Origin: Actinoallomurus bryophytorum
GTDB lineage: Bacteria > Actinomycetota > Actinomycetes > Streptosporangiales > Streptosporangiaceae
NCBI RefSeq assembly: GCF_006716425.1
Contig: NZ_VFOZ01000003.1
Span: forward strand, 372,001-436,000
DNA: 64,000 nt
Reading direction: 5' to 3'
A program made the position numbers and the translations under genes. The first letter of the stretch is position 1. Every line of letters starts with the position of its first letter. The notes beneath the pieces are model-generated. The model did no database searches and was not told the origin of the DNA. It saw only the letters and a program-made list of their open reading frames with translations. Shown here piece after piece: positions 7,648 through 15,590 of this stretch.

Positions 7648-8433
7648 GTGATGGGACGTGCGGTGCCGGCCGTCACGCGTGCGCTGGACATCCTCGAGCT
7701 GTTCCTGGACCGGCCCAGCCTGACCGCCCCGGAGATCACCGAGGGCCTCGGGCTGCCGCGCACGACCGTCCACGAGCTGGTCACCACGCTGACCGACCGC
7801 GCGTACCTCATCCCGACGCCGGGCCAGCCGACGCGCTACCGCCTGGGCATGCGGCTGTTCCAGCTCGGCAGCATATTCGCCGACCAGCTCGACCTCGCCA
7901 ACGAGGCACGGGAGATCGCCCAGCGGGTCGCGGCAAGCTGCGACGAGACCGTGCACGTCGCCGTGCTGGACGGGGCCGACGTCGTCTACGTCGCCAAGGT
8001 CGACAGCACCCACCCCGTTCGCATGGTGTCGGCCGTCGGCCGGCGGCTGCCCGCGCACTGCACCGGCGTGGGCAAGATGATGCTGTCCGGGCTGTCGCCG
8101 GAGGCCCTGGACGCCCGCTATCCACGCGACCGCGAGCTGACCGGCATGACCCCGCACAGCATCACCTCGCCGGCGCGGCTGCGCGCCCACCTGGAGGAGA
8201 TCCGCCAGAGCGGACTTTCCTATGACGAGTGCGAGTCCAACGAGGCGGTCCTGTGCGTCGCCGCGCCCGTCTACGACCACACCGGAGACATGGTCGCCGC
8301 GATGAGCGTCTCCGCCCCGAGCCTGCGCTGGAACCCCGAACGCGGCGAGGAGTGGGGCGAGCTGATCCGCCACGGCGCCGCCGAACTGTCCCAGCGCCTC
8401 GGCCACCGTCCGCCCGCCACCGGACCGTCTTGA
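7648..8433 (+). CDS. IclR-family transcriptional regulator
   Basis: A 261-residue protein with an N-terminal winged helix-turn-helix (VTRALDILELFLDRPSLTAP, then ITEGLGLPRTTVHELVTTL) and a C-terminal IclR ligand-binding domain (YRLGMRLFQLGS, CDETVHVAVLDGADVVYV, RLPAHCTGVGKMMLS, and CVAAPVYDHTGDMVAAMSV). The regulator probably senses a sugar acid or its 2-keto-3-deoxy derivative and controls the flanking transporter, TIM-barrel gene and perhaps the dehydratase gene. A GTG (7648) is directly followed by an ATG (7651); either may be used. Related palindromes at 6408 and 7462 support the regulon. Confidence 0.9.
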   Translation: MMGRAVPAVTRALDILELFLDRPSLTAPEITEGLGLPRTTVHELVTTLTDRAYLIPTPGQPTRYRLGMRLFQLGSIFADQLDLANEAREIAQRVAASCDETVHVAVLDGADVVYVAKVDSTHPVRMVSAVGRRLPAHCTGVGKMMLSGLSPEALDARYPRDRELTGMTPHSITSPARLRAHLEEIRQSGLSYDECESNEAVLCVAAPVYDHTGDMVAAMSVSAPSLRWNPERGEEWGELIRHGAAELSQRLGHRPPATGPS

Positions 8434-8485
8434 CCGCCTGACCGCCTGCACTCGCCGTGAGACCCCCGCTCACCTGGAGGCACGT

Positions 8486-9658
8486 GTGCGCATCACCCGG
8501 CTGTCCACCCATGTCGTCGGTACACCCTGGCGCAACCTCACCCACGTCCAGGTCCACACCGACGAGGGCCTGACCGGTGTCGGCGAGGCCCGCATGCTCG
8601 GCCACACCGACGCGCTCATCGGTTATCTGGCGGAGGCCGAGCGCAACCACGTCATCGGCTCGGACCCCTTCGACACCGAGGACCTGGTCCACCGAATGAA
8701 ATACGGCGACTACGGACGCGCCGGAGAAATCGCCATGTCCGGCATCGCCTGCGTCGAGATGGCCTGCTGGGACATCGTCGGCAAAGCCCTCGGCCAACCC
8801 CTCTGGCGGCTACTCGGCGGCAAGGTACGCGAACGGATCAAGGCCTACGCCAACGGCTGGTACACCGTCGAACGCACCCCCGAGGCCTTCCACACCGCCG
8901 CCCTCAAGGTCGTCGAACGCGGCTACCAGGCCCTGAAGTTCGACCCATTCGGCACCGGCACGATGGAGCTGGACCACGCCGAGACGATGCGCTCGGTCAG
9001 CCTCGTCGAGGCGGTACGCGACGCCATCGGGCCCGAGACCGACCTGCTCGTCGAGATGCACGGGCGCTTCTCCCCCGCCACCGCCATCCGGCTCGCCGGG
9101 CTGCTCGCGCCGTTCGAGCCGAGCTGGCTGGAGGAGCCGTGCCCGCCGGAGAACCTCAAGGCCCTGGCCAAGGTCTCCACCCACACCGACCTGCCCATCG
9201 CCACCGGCGAACGCATCCACGACCGCATCGAATTCCGCGAACTGTTCGAACTCCAGGCCGCCGACATCATCCAGCCCGACATCTCCCACATCGGCGGCAT
9301 CACCGAAACCCGCAAACTCGCCGCGACCGCCGAAACCCACTACGTCATGATCGCCCCCCACAACGTCGGCGGCCCCGTACTGACCGCCGCCAACCTCCAC
9401 CTCGCCGCCTGCACCCCCAACTTCAAAATCCAAGAACACTTCAACGACTTCGCCGACTCCGCGATCAAGGGCGTGGCACCCGGCCTCCCCGAGGTCGTCG
9501 ACGGCTACTTCGCGCTCCCGACGACGCCGGGCCTCGGCGTCGAGCTCGACGTCGAGGCGTGCGCGGAGTTCCCCCGCCAGCGCGCCAAGTTCGACCTGTT
9601 CGCCGAGGACTGGCACCTGCGCGACCCCGAGCGGACCGGAGCCACGTCCGCGGAATGA
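8486..9658 (+). CDS. Enolase-superfamily (mandelate racemase/muconate lactonising type) sugar-acid dehydratase
   Basis: 390 residues. The N-terminal capping domain covers about 1-120. The barrel carries metal ligands Glu190, Glu216 or Glu217 (WLEEP) and Glu242 (GER), with His192 in EMHGRF and His292 in APHN placed as in galactonate/gluconate-type dehydratases. Such enzymes remove water from an aldonate or aldarate to give a 2-keto-3-deoxy acid. The gene starts with GTG behind GGAGG (8475-8480) and lies 52 bases downstream of the IclR gene on the same strand. The Zn-dehydrogenase follows after 11 bases. The exact sugar acid cannot be read from sequence. Confidence 0.85.
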   Translation: MRITRLSTHVVGTPWRNLTHVQVHTDEGLTGVGEARMLGHTDALIGYLAEAERNHVIGSDPFDTEDLVHRMKYGDYGRAGEIAMSGIACVEMACWDIVGKALGQPLWRLLGGKVRERIKAYANGWYTVERTPEAFHTAALKVVERGYQALKFDPFGTGTMELDHAETMRSVSLVEAVRDAIGPETDLLVEMHGRFSPATAIRLAGLLAPFEPSWLEEPCPPENLKALAKVSTHTDLPIATGERIHDRIEFRELFELQAADIIQPDISHIGGITETRKLAATAETHYVMIAPHNVGGPVLTAANLHLAACTPNFKIQEHFNDFADSAIKGVAPGLPEVVDGYFALPTTPGLGVELDVEACAEFPRQRAKFDLFAEDWHLRDPERTGATSAE

Positions 9659-9669
9659 GGAGGCCCCCG

Positions 9670-10668
9670 ATGACACGTTCGCTCGTGATCGAGACACCGG
9701 GCGCCTACTCCCTCGTGACGACGGATCCGCCTGAGCCCGGCGCCGGAGAGGTCGTGGTCCGCGTCGCCGCGGCGGGCATCTGCGGTAGCGACCGCGAGCT
9801 GCTGCAGGGCACGCGGCCCGAGCCGTTCCGCCGCTACCCGATCGTGCCGGGCCACGAATGGTCCGGCGTCGTGACCGCGACCGGGCCGGGCGTCGACACC
9901 GCGCTGGCCGGCCGCCCGGTGGTCGGTGAGGGCTTCCGCAACTGCCAGGTCTGCGACCGCTGCCGCGCCGGCGAGACGAACCTGTGCACGGCCGGCTACG
10001 ACGAGACCGGGTTCACCCGGCCCGGCGCATTCGCGGAGTTCCTGGTGCTGCCCGCGCGGCTACTGCATCTCCTGCCCGCCGGCGCCGACCTGCGCGCGGC
10101 CGCCCTCCTGGAGCCGGCCGCGGTCGCCGCGGCCGCCGTACTCTCGGCCCGCGTGGTGCCCGGCGAGCGGATCGCCGTGGTCGGCGCGGGCACGATCGGC
10201 GCGCTGTGTGTTCAGTTACTGCGGCTCTCCTCCCCCGCCGAACTGGCCGCCACCGATCCACGCCCCAGCCGTACGGCGACCGCGCTGGCGTGCGGCGCCA
10301 CGCGCGCGCAGACCGGGCCGCTGCCCGCGGGCGCCTTCGACGTGGTGATCGAGACGGCCGGAGCGAGCGGCACGGCGTCCGCGGCGGTCGAGCTGGCACG
10401 CCGTGGTGGCCGGGTGGTGCTGACGGGCATCCCGGGTTCGGGGACCGGGATCGCACCGGCCGCGATCGTCGGTGGCGAGCTGACCATCACTAGCGTCTTC
10501 GGCGCGCGGTCCGCCGCGTGGACCCACGTCGTGGGCCTGTTCGCGGCCGGGCTGCTCGACCTCGGCCCGCTCGTCACGCACGAGTTCGCCCTGACGGAGT
10601 TCGGGCGGGCGGTGGAGCTGCTCCATGACTCAGAGGACGGCGTCGGCAAGGTGCTCATACGCCCCTGA
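9670..10668 (+). CDS. Zinc-dependent medium-chain alcohol/polyol dehydrogenase
   Basis: 332 residues. Catalytic zinc ligands are Cys38 and the His62-Glu63 pair (PGHEWSG). The structural zinc lobe is complete with Cys92, Cys95, Cys98 and Cys106. The NAD-binding Rossmann motif is VVGAGTIGALCVQL. Enzymes of this type oxidise polyols, sugar acids or threonine. Coupled to the upstream dehydratase gene (11-base gap), it probably oxidises or reduces an intermediate of the same sugar-acid route. The ATG at 9670 follows GAGGAGGC. Confidence 0.85.
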   Translation: MTRSLVIETPGAYSLVTTDPPEPGAGEVVVRVAAAGICGSDRELLQGTRPEPFRRYPIVPGHEWSGVVTATGPGVDTALAGRPVVGEGFRNCQVCDRCRAGETNLCTAGYDETGFTRPGAFAEFLVLPARLLHLLPAGADLRAAALLEPAAVAAAAVLSARVVPGERIAVVGAGTIGALCVQLLRLSSPAELAATDPRPSRTATALACGATRAQTGPLPAGAFDVVIETAGASGTASAAVELARRGGRVVLTGIPGSGTGIAPAAIVGGELTITSVFGARSAAWTHVVGLFAAGLLDLGPLVTHEFALTEFGRAVELLHDSEDGVGKVLIRP

Positions 10669-10765
10669 GTCCGTCGCCGGAGGTGTCCGTCTCACGGGTT
10701 CCCGATCGTCGTGTTGCCGAGGGCTCCGGTCGCGGAGCCCAGGGGACGAGAAGGACGGAGCCGGT

Positions 10766-11275
10766 ATGGACGACGGAGTGACGGGCGCGGTCGCCGAGGT
10801 GGAACTGGTCGTGGACCTGCCGATCGATGAGGTCTGGTCATTGGTCACCGACGTGAGCCGTACCGCCGACGCGAGCCCCGAGTGTGTCGCCGCGGCGTGG
10901 CGGCCGGGCCAGGGCGACGTGCCGCGTGCGGGAGCGAGGTTCGACGGGCGGAACGTGTTCCCCAGCGGGTTCACCGGCACCGCCGAGTGCGTGGTGACCG
11001 AGGCCGCCCGCCCGTCGGTGTTCGCGTGGGTCGTCCTGGACCACGACCAGGACGTCGACCGGCCGGGATCGATCTGGCGCTACACGCTCGAACGCGAAGG
11101 ACGGAGCACCCGCGTCCGGCACCGCTTCACCCACGGTCCGGGCATGACCGGCCTACGTGCGGACATTCAGGACCATCCGGACCGTGCACGGGCGACACTG
11201 GAGGACCGGCTGGCCGTGCTCCGCGCCAACATGAGCGCCACCCTGCGGGTCCTGGTGCGGCAGACGGTGGGGTGA
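10766..11275 (+). CDS. SRPBCC (START/Bet v 1-like) family protein
   Basis: 169 residues. VELVVDLPIDEVWSLVTDVS at the start, then FTGTAECVVTEAARPSVFAW and a C-terminal helix, is the polyketide-cyclase/SRPBCC fold that binds hydrophobic ligands. The ATG at 10766 follows GACGGAG. The next gene, a cytochrome P450, starts 46 bases downstream on the same strand, so the two may act on one hydrophobic compound, but nothing defines it. Many such proteins have no known ligand. Confidence 0.75.
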   Translation: MDDGVTGAVAEVELVVDLPIDEVWSLVTDVSRTADASPECVAAAWRPGQGDVPRAGARFDGRNVFPSGFTGTAECVVTEAARPSVFAWVVLDHDQDVDRPGSIWRYTLEREGRSTRVRHRFTHGPGMTGLRADIQDHPDRARATLEDRLAVLRANMSATLRVLVRQTVG

Positions 11276-11321
11276 GCACCCTCTGTCCGGTTCACGGCCG
11301 AAAGGTCGTAATGTCGCGTGC

Positions 11322-12476
11322 GTGAGCTACCCCATCGGTGAGAGCGCCACCGTCGACGAACTGACGGCCGACCCGCATCCGCTGCTGGCACGGCTGCGGG
11401 CGGCCGAGCCGGTCTCCTGGCTGCCCGCCCTCGACGGCTGGCTGGTCACCCGGCACGACCTGGCACGGGCCGTCATGCGCGACGCGCGCACGTACACGGT
11501 CGACGACCCACGCTTCTCCACCTCCCGGCTGATCGGGCCGAGCATGCTCTCCCTCGACGGGCCCGCGCACACGCGGCACCGGGAGCCATTCGCCCGCACG
11601 TTCCGGCCCGCCGAGACGCGTGCGCGGTTCACCGCGTTCGTCGAGGCCGAGGTCGAGCGGCTGGTGACCGCGCTACGGCCGTCCGGACGCGCGGAACTGC
11701 GTGCCGAGCTCGCCGGGCCGCTCGCCGTCGCGGTCGTCGCCGAGGCGCTCGGCCTCGGCGACACCGACCCCACCACGATCCGGTCCTGGTACGAGGCGCT
11801 CGTCACGGCGGTCTCGGCGATCACCGCGGGCGGGGAGGCGGTCACGCCGGAGGCGTACGCGCTGCTGCGCGCCCGCGTCGAAGAGGCGATCAAGAACGGC
11901 CCGCCGTCGGCGTTGCTCGTGGAGGTGGCCGGACGGCCGGAGGGCCTGACCTCCGCCGAGGTCGTCGCGGACACCGCCGTGCTCATGTTCGGCGGCATCG
12001 ACACCACCGAAGGCATGATCACCAATGCGGCGGCGCACCTGCTCGGCCACCCGGACCAGCTCGCCGGGGTCCGCGCGGACCCCGCACTGCTCACCGCCGC
12101 CGTCGAGGAGTCGGTACGCCTGGAGCCGTCGGCGTCGGTGATCGACCGGTACGCGGTGCGCGACGTGACGCTCGGGGACTCCCCCGTCCGCGCCGGTGAC
12201 CTCGTACGGATCTCCATCGCCGGCGCCAACCGCGACCCCGGCGTCTTCCCCGACCCCGACCGGTACGACATCCGGCGCGCGGGCGCCGACCAGCACCTGT
12301 CCTTCGCGCGCGGCCCGCATTTCTGCTTCGGCGCCCACCTGGCCCGGTTGGAGACCACGACCGCGCTGCGCGCCCTGCTCGAACTGCCCGGCCTGCGCCT
12401 GGACCACACCGACGGCGCGCGCGGCCTGGTGTTCCGCAAGCCCGAGGAGGTCCGTGTCCGCTGGGACGAGGGATGA
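11322..12476 (+). CDS. Cytochrome P450
   Basis: 384 residues, a complete class I bacterial P450. The I-helix oxygen-activation motif is FGGIDTTE (223-230), the K-helix ExxR pair is Glu263-Arg266, and the haem loop is FARGPHFCFGAHLARLE with ligand Cys335. The C-helix motif DGPAHTRHRE is also present. The haem loop has ARGPH where GxGxH is usual. It needs a ferredoxin and reductase, neither of which is encoded nearby. The GTG at 11322 sits behind an AAAGG-like site. Substrate is unknown. Confidence 0.93.
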   Translation: MSYPIGESATVDELTADPHPLLARLRAAEPVSWLPALDGWLVTRHDLARAVMRDARTYTVDDPRFSTSRLIGPSMLSLDGPAHTRHREPFARTFRPAETRARFTAFVEAEVERLVTALRPSGRAELRAELAGPLAVAVVAEALGLGDTDPTTIRSWYEALVTAVSAITAGGEAVTPEAYALLRARVEEAIKNGPPSALLVEVAGRPEGLTSAEVVADTAVLMFGGIDTTEGMITNAAAHLLGHPDQLAGVRADPALLTAAVEESVRLEPSASVIDRYAVRDVTLGDSPVRAGDLVRISIAGANRDPGVFPDPDRYDIRRAGADQHLSFARGPHFCFGAHLARLETTTALRALLELPGLRLDHTDGARGLVFRKPEEVRVRWDEG

Positions 12477-12583
12477 GCGACCCGGCCCGGCGCCTTTACA
12501 TTGTAGATCATTAACTCGGCGACCCTCGGCGACCCTCGGTGCCCGCGAACGGCGCCGCGGCGGCTTCGCCGGTATGCCGCTGA

Positions 12584-12745
12584 TCAGGTGTCGCCGTCGT
12601 CCTCCTGTCTACGCAGCCAGGAGTCCCACGCCTCGTAGTCGGGGTGGTCTGGACCGATGACGACGAGAGCGTCGCCGATGATTCCGTCCGTTTCGGCGCG
12701 CATCGGCACCGTCAGGGTTCCGTCAGAGTTTCGTGTTGCCTTCAT
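12584..12745 (-). CDS. Small conserved-looking acidic protein (53 aa) downstream of toxin-like gene
   Basis: The minus strand from ATG at 12745 to TGA at 12584 encodes a 53-residue acidic product beginning MKATRNSDGTLTVPMRAE and containing VVIGPDHPDYEAWDSWL. It starts 15 bases after the stop of the upstream gene, with GGGAA before the ATG, so they probably form an operon. I recall similar short proteins with the IGPDHPDYxxWxxWL pattern in actinobacteria, without a known role. A partner or immunity-type role is possible because it follows a toxin-like gene; this is inference. Confidence 0.5.
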   Translation of the reverse strand: MKATRNSDGTLTVPMRAETDGIIGDALVVIGPDHPDYEAWDSWLRRQEDDGDT

Positions 12746-12760
12746 GTGAAGCGTTCCCTA

Positions 12761-13408
12761 TCAGAGCGGGCGTGGCTCAAGACCGTGCAGCAGGCTCGTG
12801 TAGTAGCCGTCGAACAGAGCCCCCGTGGAACGTTTGTTCGTGCCGATGCTTAGCGCTTCGGCCATGGCGTCGGCCCGGTAATCGGGCGGCATGTGGCGGT
12901 TTTTTGCCCAGCCGGCAAGGCCCTCAGCGACCTCGTGCACGGCCGGGGAGACACTGCCGCTCTCACCCTTGCCACCAAGGACCACTCGATTCGTTGACGG
13001 ATCCAGCAGCCCCAACACATCATCCCAGGTCTTTCCCGCAGGCCAGCCCCGCGGGTGCACTCCGCGAAGTTCGGTCATGACGTCGGTGACCCGGCCATCG
13101 ACGATACGGATACCGCCCTGGGGGTGGCCGGCGAAGTATCCGAGGAGTTTGCTGTGAAAACTGTCCGGGAGGAGTTCCAGGTCACGTAGGTGCTGCTGGA
13201 CGGCGAACCCACTCCCGCCGATTCTGAGCCGGTGACCGTATATGGCGGACAGGCGTGTTCTCGAGCCACTTCCGGCGCCATGAACGGGATTGAATCCTGG
13301 GACCGGTGGGCGGGGAGCATCACGTTCAAGAACTTCTGCGCCGCCGCGGAAGAGCTCTACGGCTTTACGGAAGATGCCGCGTTCTACGGATTGCCCGAGC
13401 TTACTCAA
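12761..13408 (-). CDS. Toxin-like orphan protein, anthrax lethal factor-like metallopeptidase resemblance
   Basis: 215 residues in a frame that opens after a TGA; only a TTG at 13408 and internal GTGs are available as starts, so the N-terminus is uncertain. Residues from about 80 read LPDSFHSKLLGYFAGHPQGG, RGVHPRGWPAGKTWDDVLGL and NRVVLGGKGESGSVSPAVHE, a pattern I associate with anthrax-lethal-factor-like (ATLF/PPEP) C-terminal toxin domains. The zinc motif would be HEVAE, lacking the second His of HExxH, so activity is doubtful. Base composition is less GC-rich than neighbours. It may be a displaced toxin tip left by recombination. It is followed by a 53-aa gene. Confidence 0.4.
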   Translation of the reverse strand: MSKLGQSVERGIFRKAVELFRGGAEVLERDAPRPPVPGFNPVHGAGSGSRTRLSAIYGHRLRIGGSGFAVQQHLRDLELLPDSFHSKLLGYFAGHPQGGIRIVDGRVTDVMTELRGVHPRGWPAGKTWDDVLGLLDPSTNRVVLGGKGESGSVSPAVHEVAEGLAGWAKNRHMPPDYRADAMAEALSIGTNKRSTGALFDGYYTSLLHGLEPRPL

Positions 13409-13677
13409 ATGACACGCCGATCATGGTGAGCTCCGGTAAGGCGGTCAGGTCATAGACGGCCGGGTAATCCTAGGCCGACGTCCGATGTAACGCGCCGCGG
13501 CCCGCTACGCCCGGAACATCATTGCCGCAGCGGCCCGCCAATCCCGTCCAGATCGGGCAGAGCGCCCGGCTCCGGCCTGCCCGGCCGATTCCACCGATGG
13601 CGAGGCGGCTCAACACGCCGACCTGGACGGTTTGTCACAGACTGGACACAGCTCTTTCCGGTCCGGATACTCATCTC

Positions 13678-14208
13678 ATGGAAGGGCTCCCGGTCCGCGC
13701 ATCGGACGACGACCGCGACCGTGTGCTTCGCGAGCTCCGTGAGCGCGTGGCCGAAGGCCGGCTGTCCCACGAGACGTTCGAGCGGCGTGTCGACTCGGCG
13801 CTGCGGGCGCGCAACAACGAGGAGCTCTCCGCCCTCGTCAGCGACCTGCCACCGGCCAGCCGCCTCGTACGCGGCCTCACCGGCGCGATCACCTCGCTGT
13901 CGTCGGTGACCGCGCGCATCGAGGCCGCCTGGCGCGCGCCGCGGCTGCCGCGCTTCGCCCTGCCTCCGCACGACTGGACCCAGTTGCTGATCGGCCGCTC
14001 CCCCGGCTGCCAGTTCGTCGTCACCGATCTGAGCGTCTCGCGGGTGCACGCCGAGCTGCGCCGTGCGGGCGACAACTGGCTGCTGTCCGATCTCGGCTCG
14101 ATGAACGGCACCATCGTCAACGGTTACCGGATCGTCGCGCCGACACGCGTACGGCCCGGCGACGAGATCGCGTTCGGGAACACGCGCTTCATCCTCGCCG
14201 GCGACTGA
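13678..14208 (+). CDS. DUF1707 and FHA domain protein
   Basis: 176 residues. The N-terminal DUF1707 domain (about 5-60) reads LPVRASDDDRDRVLRELRER and RLSHETFERRVDSALRAR. The C-terminal FHA domain (about 100-172) has LLIGRSPGCQFVV, LSVSRVHAELRR and LGSMNGTIVNG, including the GRS, SRxH and NG residues that bind phosphothreonine. In actinomycetes such proteins read Ser/Thr kinase signals, often at the membrane or the cell wall. No kinase is nearby. I chose the ATG at 13678 because upstream codons do not look like a domain. The 269 bases before it show no further gene. Confidence 0.87.
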   Translation: MEGLPVRASDDDRDRVLRELRERVAEGRLSHETFERRVDSALRARNNEELSALVSDLPPASRLVRGLTGAITSLSSVTARIEAAWRAPRLPRFALPPHDWTQLLIGRSPGCQFVVTDLSVSRVHAELRRAGDNWLLSDLGSMNGTIVNGYRIVAPTRVRPGDEIAFGNTRFILAGD

Positions 14209-14256
14209 TGCCCTCCGGCACCGGTCTCGGCTTGATAACACCAGGTACCCGGCCTC

Positions 14257-14285
14257 TTGACGTCACGCTCCGGTGGTCATAGCTT
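14257..14285 (+). promoter_or_regulatory. Promoter of the ROK-regulated sugar operon
   Basis: A -35 TTGACG (14257-14262) and a -10 TAGCTT (14280-14285) are separated by 17 bases. The predicted transcription start at about 14292 falls at the left edge of the ROK palindrome. This is a standard vegetative sigma-factor arrangement. Confidence 0.55.
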
Positions 14286-14294
14286 CACCGGCAA

Positions 14295-14313
14295 GTTAGG
14301 AAAGTTTCCTAAC
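14295..14313. promoter_or_regulatory. Perfect 19-bp palindrome, probable ROK repressor operator
   Basis: GTTAGGAAAGTTTCCTAAC is a perfect inverted repeat of nine bases around a central G. It lies just downstream of the -10 element, where a bound repressor would block transcription, and 33 bases before the ROK gene start. Palindromes of the form TTAGGAAAnTTTCCTAA are typical of actinobacterial ROK regulators. Strong candidate for autoregulation and control of the whole operon. Confidence 0.75.
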
Positions 14314-14346
14314 TCCGTTGCCGAGTGATGACCGCCGGAGTCGCCG

Positions 14347-15540
14347 TTGTCCACCTCCACGCCGGGAACCCCGAGCCTGCTGCGCGCCATCAACGATCGC
14401 GCCGCGCTCGAGGTCCTGCTGCAGCGGGGCCCGCTCACCCGCCCGGAGATCGGCGCGCTCACCGGGCTGTCCAAGCCCACCGCCTCCCAGCTGCTCACCC
14501 GGCTGCGTGACGCCGGGCTCGTCGTCCTCGACGGCATCCGCGAGGGCGGCCCCGGCCGTACCGCGGAGCTCTACCGCATCAACCCCGAGGCCGGTCATGT
14601 CGTCGCGCTCGAGGTGCGCCGCGCCCGGATCCGGGCCTGCGCGGCCGACCTCACCGGCACGGTCGTCGGCCGCTTCGAACTGCCGACACCGGGAACGTCG
14701 GGCGGAGACGCGGTCGCCCGCGCCCGTCAGACCGTGCAAGGTGCCATGGACGCCGCCGGCCTCGGCATGGACCGGCTCAACCGCGTGGTCATCGGCGTCC
14801 CCGGCGCCGTCGACCCGCGTACCGAACGGCTCGGCTACGCCTCGCACCTGCCGGGCTGGCACATCCCGGACCTGCTGAGCAGCCTGCGCAACGGTCTCGG
14901 CGTGCCCGTCGCCGTCGAGAACGACGTCAACCTGGTGGCCATGGCCGAGCTCGCACACGGTCAGGTCACCGAGTCGCGCGACTTCGTCCTCCTGTGGGTC
15001 AGCGCCGGCATCGGCCTGGCCATCGTGCTGGGCGGCACACTCGTGCGCGGCGCGACGGGAGGAGCCGGGGAGGTCGGCTACATGCCGGTCGCCTCCGCCC
15101 CCATCATCCGCGAGCCCGGCAGGGCCAACACCGGTGGCCTGCAGGCCGTGGCCGGCGCGCCCGCCGTGATCAGGCTGCTGCGCGAGCACGGTTTCCGCGG
15201 CAGCCAGGCCGACCAGATCATCCGGCGTGCACGGGAGTCGTACGAGAACGGGGAGGAACGGGGGGTGGCCGCGCTCGGCGAGCTCGCCACCCGGCTCGCC
15301 ACCGGACTCGCCGCGATCGTCAGCGTGCTCGACCCGGAACTCATCGTGCTCGCCGGCGAGGTACCCCTTTCCGGTGGCGAGCCGTTCCGCGCGCTCGTCG
15401 AGCGCGAACTCCACACGATGACCATCCCGCACCCGCCGCTTCGGCTCAGCTCGGTCGACGGCAACCCCGTCCTGGCCGGCGCACTGCACCTCGCACTCGG
15501 GGAAACACGCGAGGAGCTCTTCTCCAGCACCGTCCGTTAG
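14347..15540 (+). CDS. ROK-family transcriptional repressor
   Basis: 397 residues. A winged helix-turn-helix lies at about 15-65 (LTRPEIGALTGLSKPTASQL) and is followed by the two-lobed ROK sugar-kinase-like domain, with IGVPGAVDPRTERL, VAVENDVNLVAMAEL and GGAGEVGYMP. The zinc-binding CxCGxxGCxE loop of classical ROK proteins is replaced by GRANTGGLQA, so no zinc loop is visible. It probably binds a free or phosphorylated sugar and then releases the 14295-14313 palindrome. Translation appears to start with TTG at 14347. First gene of the transporter operon. Confidence 0.88.
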   Translation: MSTSTPGTPSLLRAINDRAALEVLLQRGPLTRPEIGALTGLSKPTASQLLTRLRDAGLVVLDGIREGGPGRTAELYRINPEAGHVVALEVRRARIRACAADLTGTVVGRFELPTPGTSGGDAVARARQTVQGAMDAAGLGMDRLNRVVIGVPGAVDPRTERLGYASHLPGWHIPDLLSSLRNGLGVPVAVENDVNLVAMAELAHGQVTESRDFVLLWVSAGIGLAIVLGGTLVRGATGGAGEVGYMPVASAPIIREPGRANTGGLQAVAGAPAVIRLLREHGFRGSQADQIIRRARESYENGEERGVAALGELATRLATGLAAIVSVLDPELIVLAGEVPLSGGEPFRALVERELHTMTIPHPPLRLSSVDGNPVLAGALHLALGETREELFSSTVR

Positions 15541-15590
15541 AACCCTCCCCTGGCCGTCTCGTACGGCCGGCGCCCCCAAAGGAGACCGGA

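Noticed and set aside
13519-14241. 240-residue minus-strand frame opposite the DUF1707-FHA gene
   Set aside because: It is a shadow frame; the plus strand carries two recognisable domains, and the minus translation is Arg/Ala-rich without motif.
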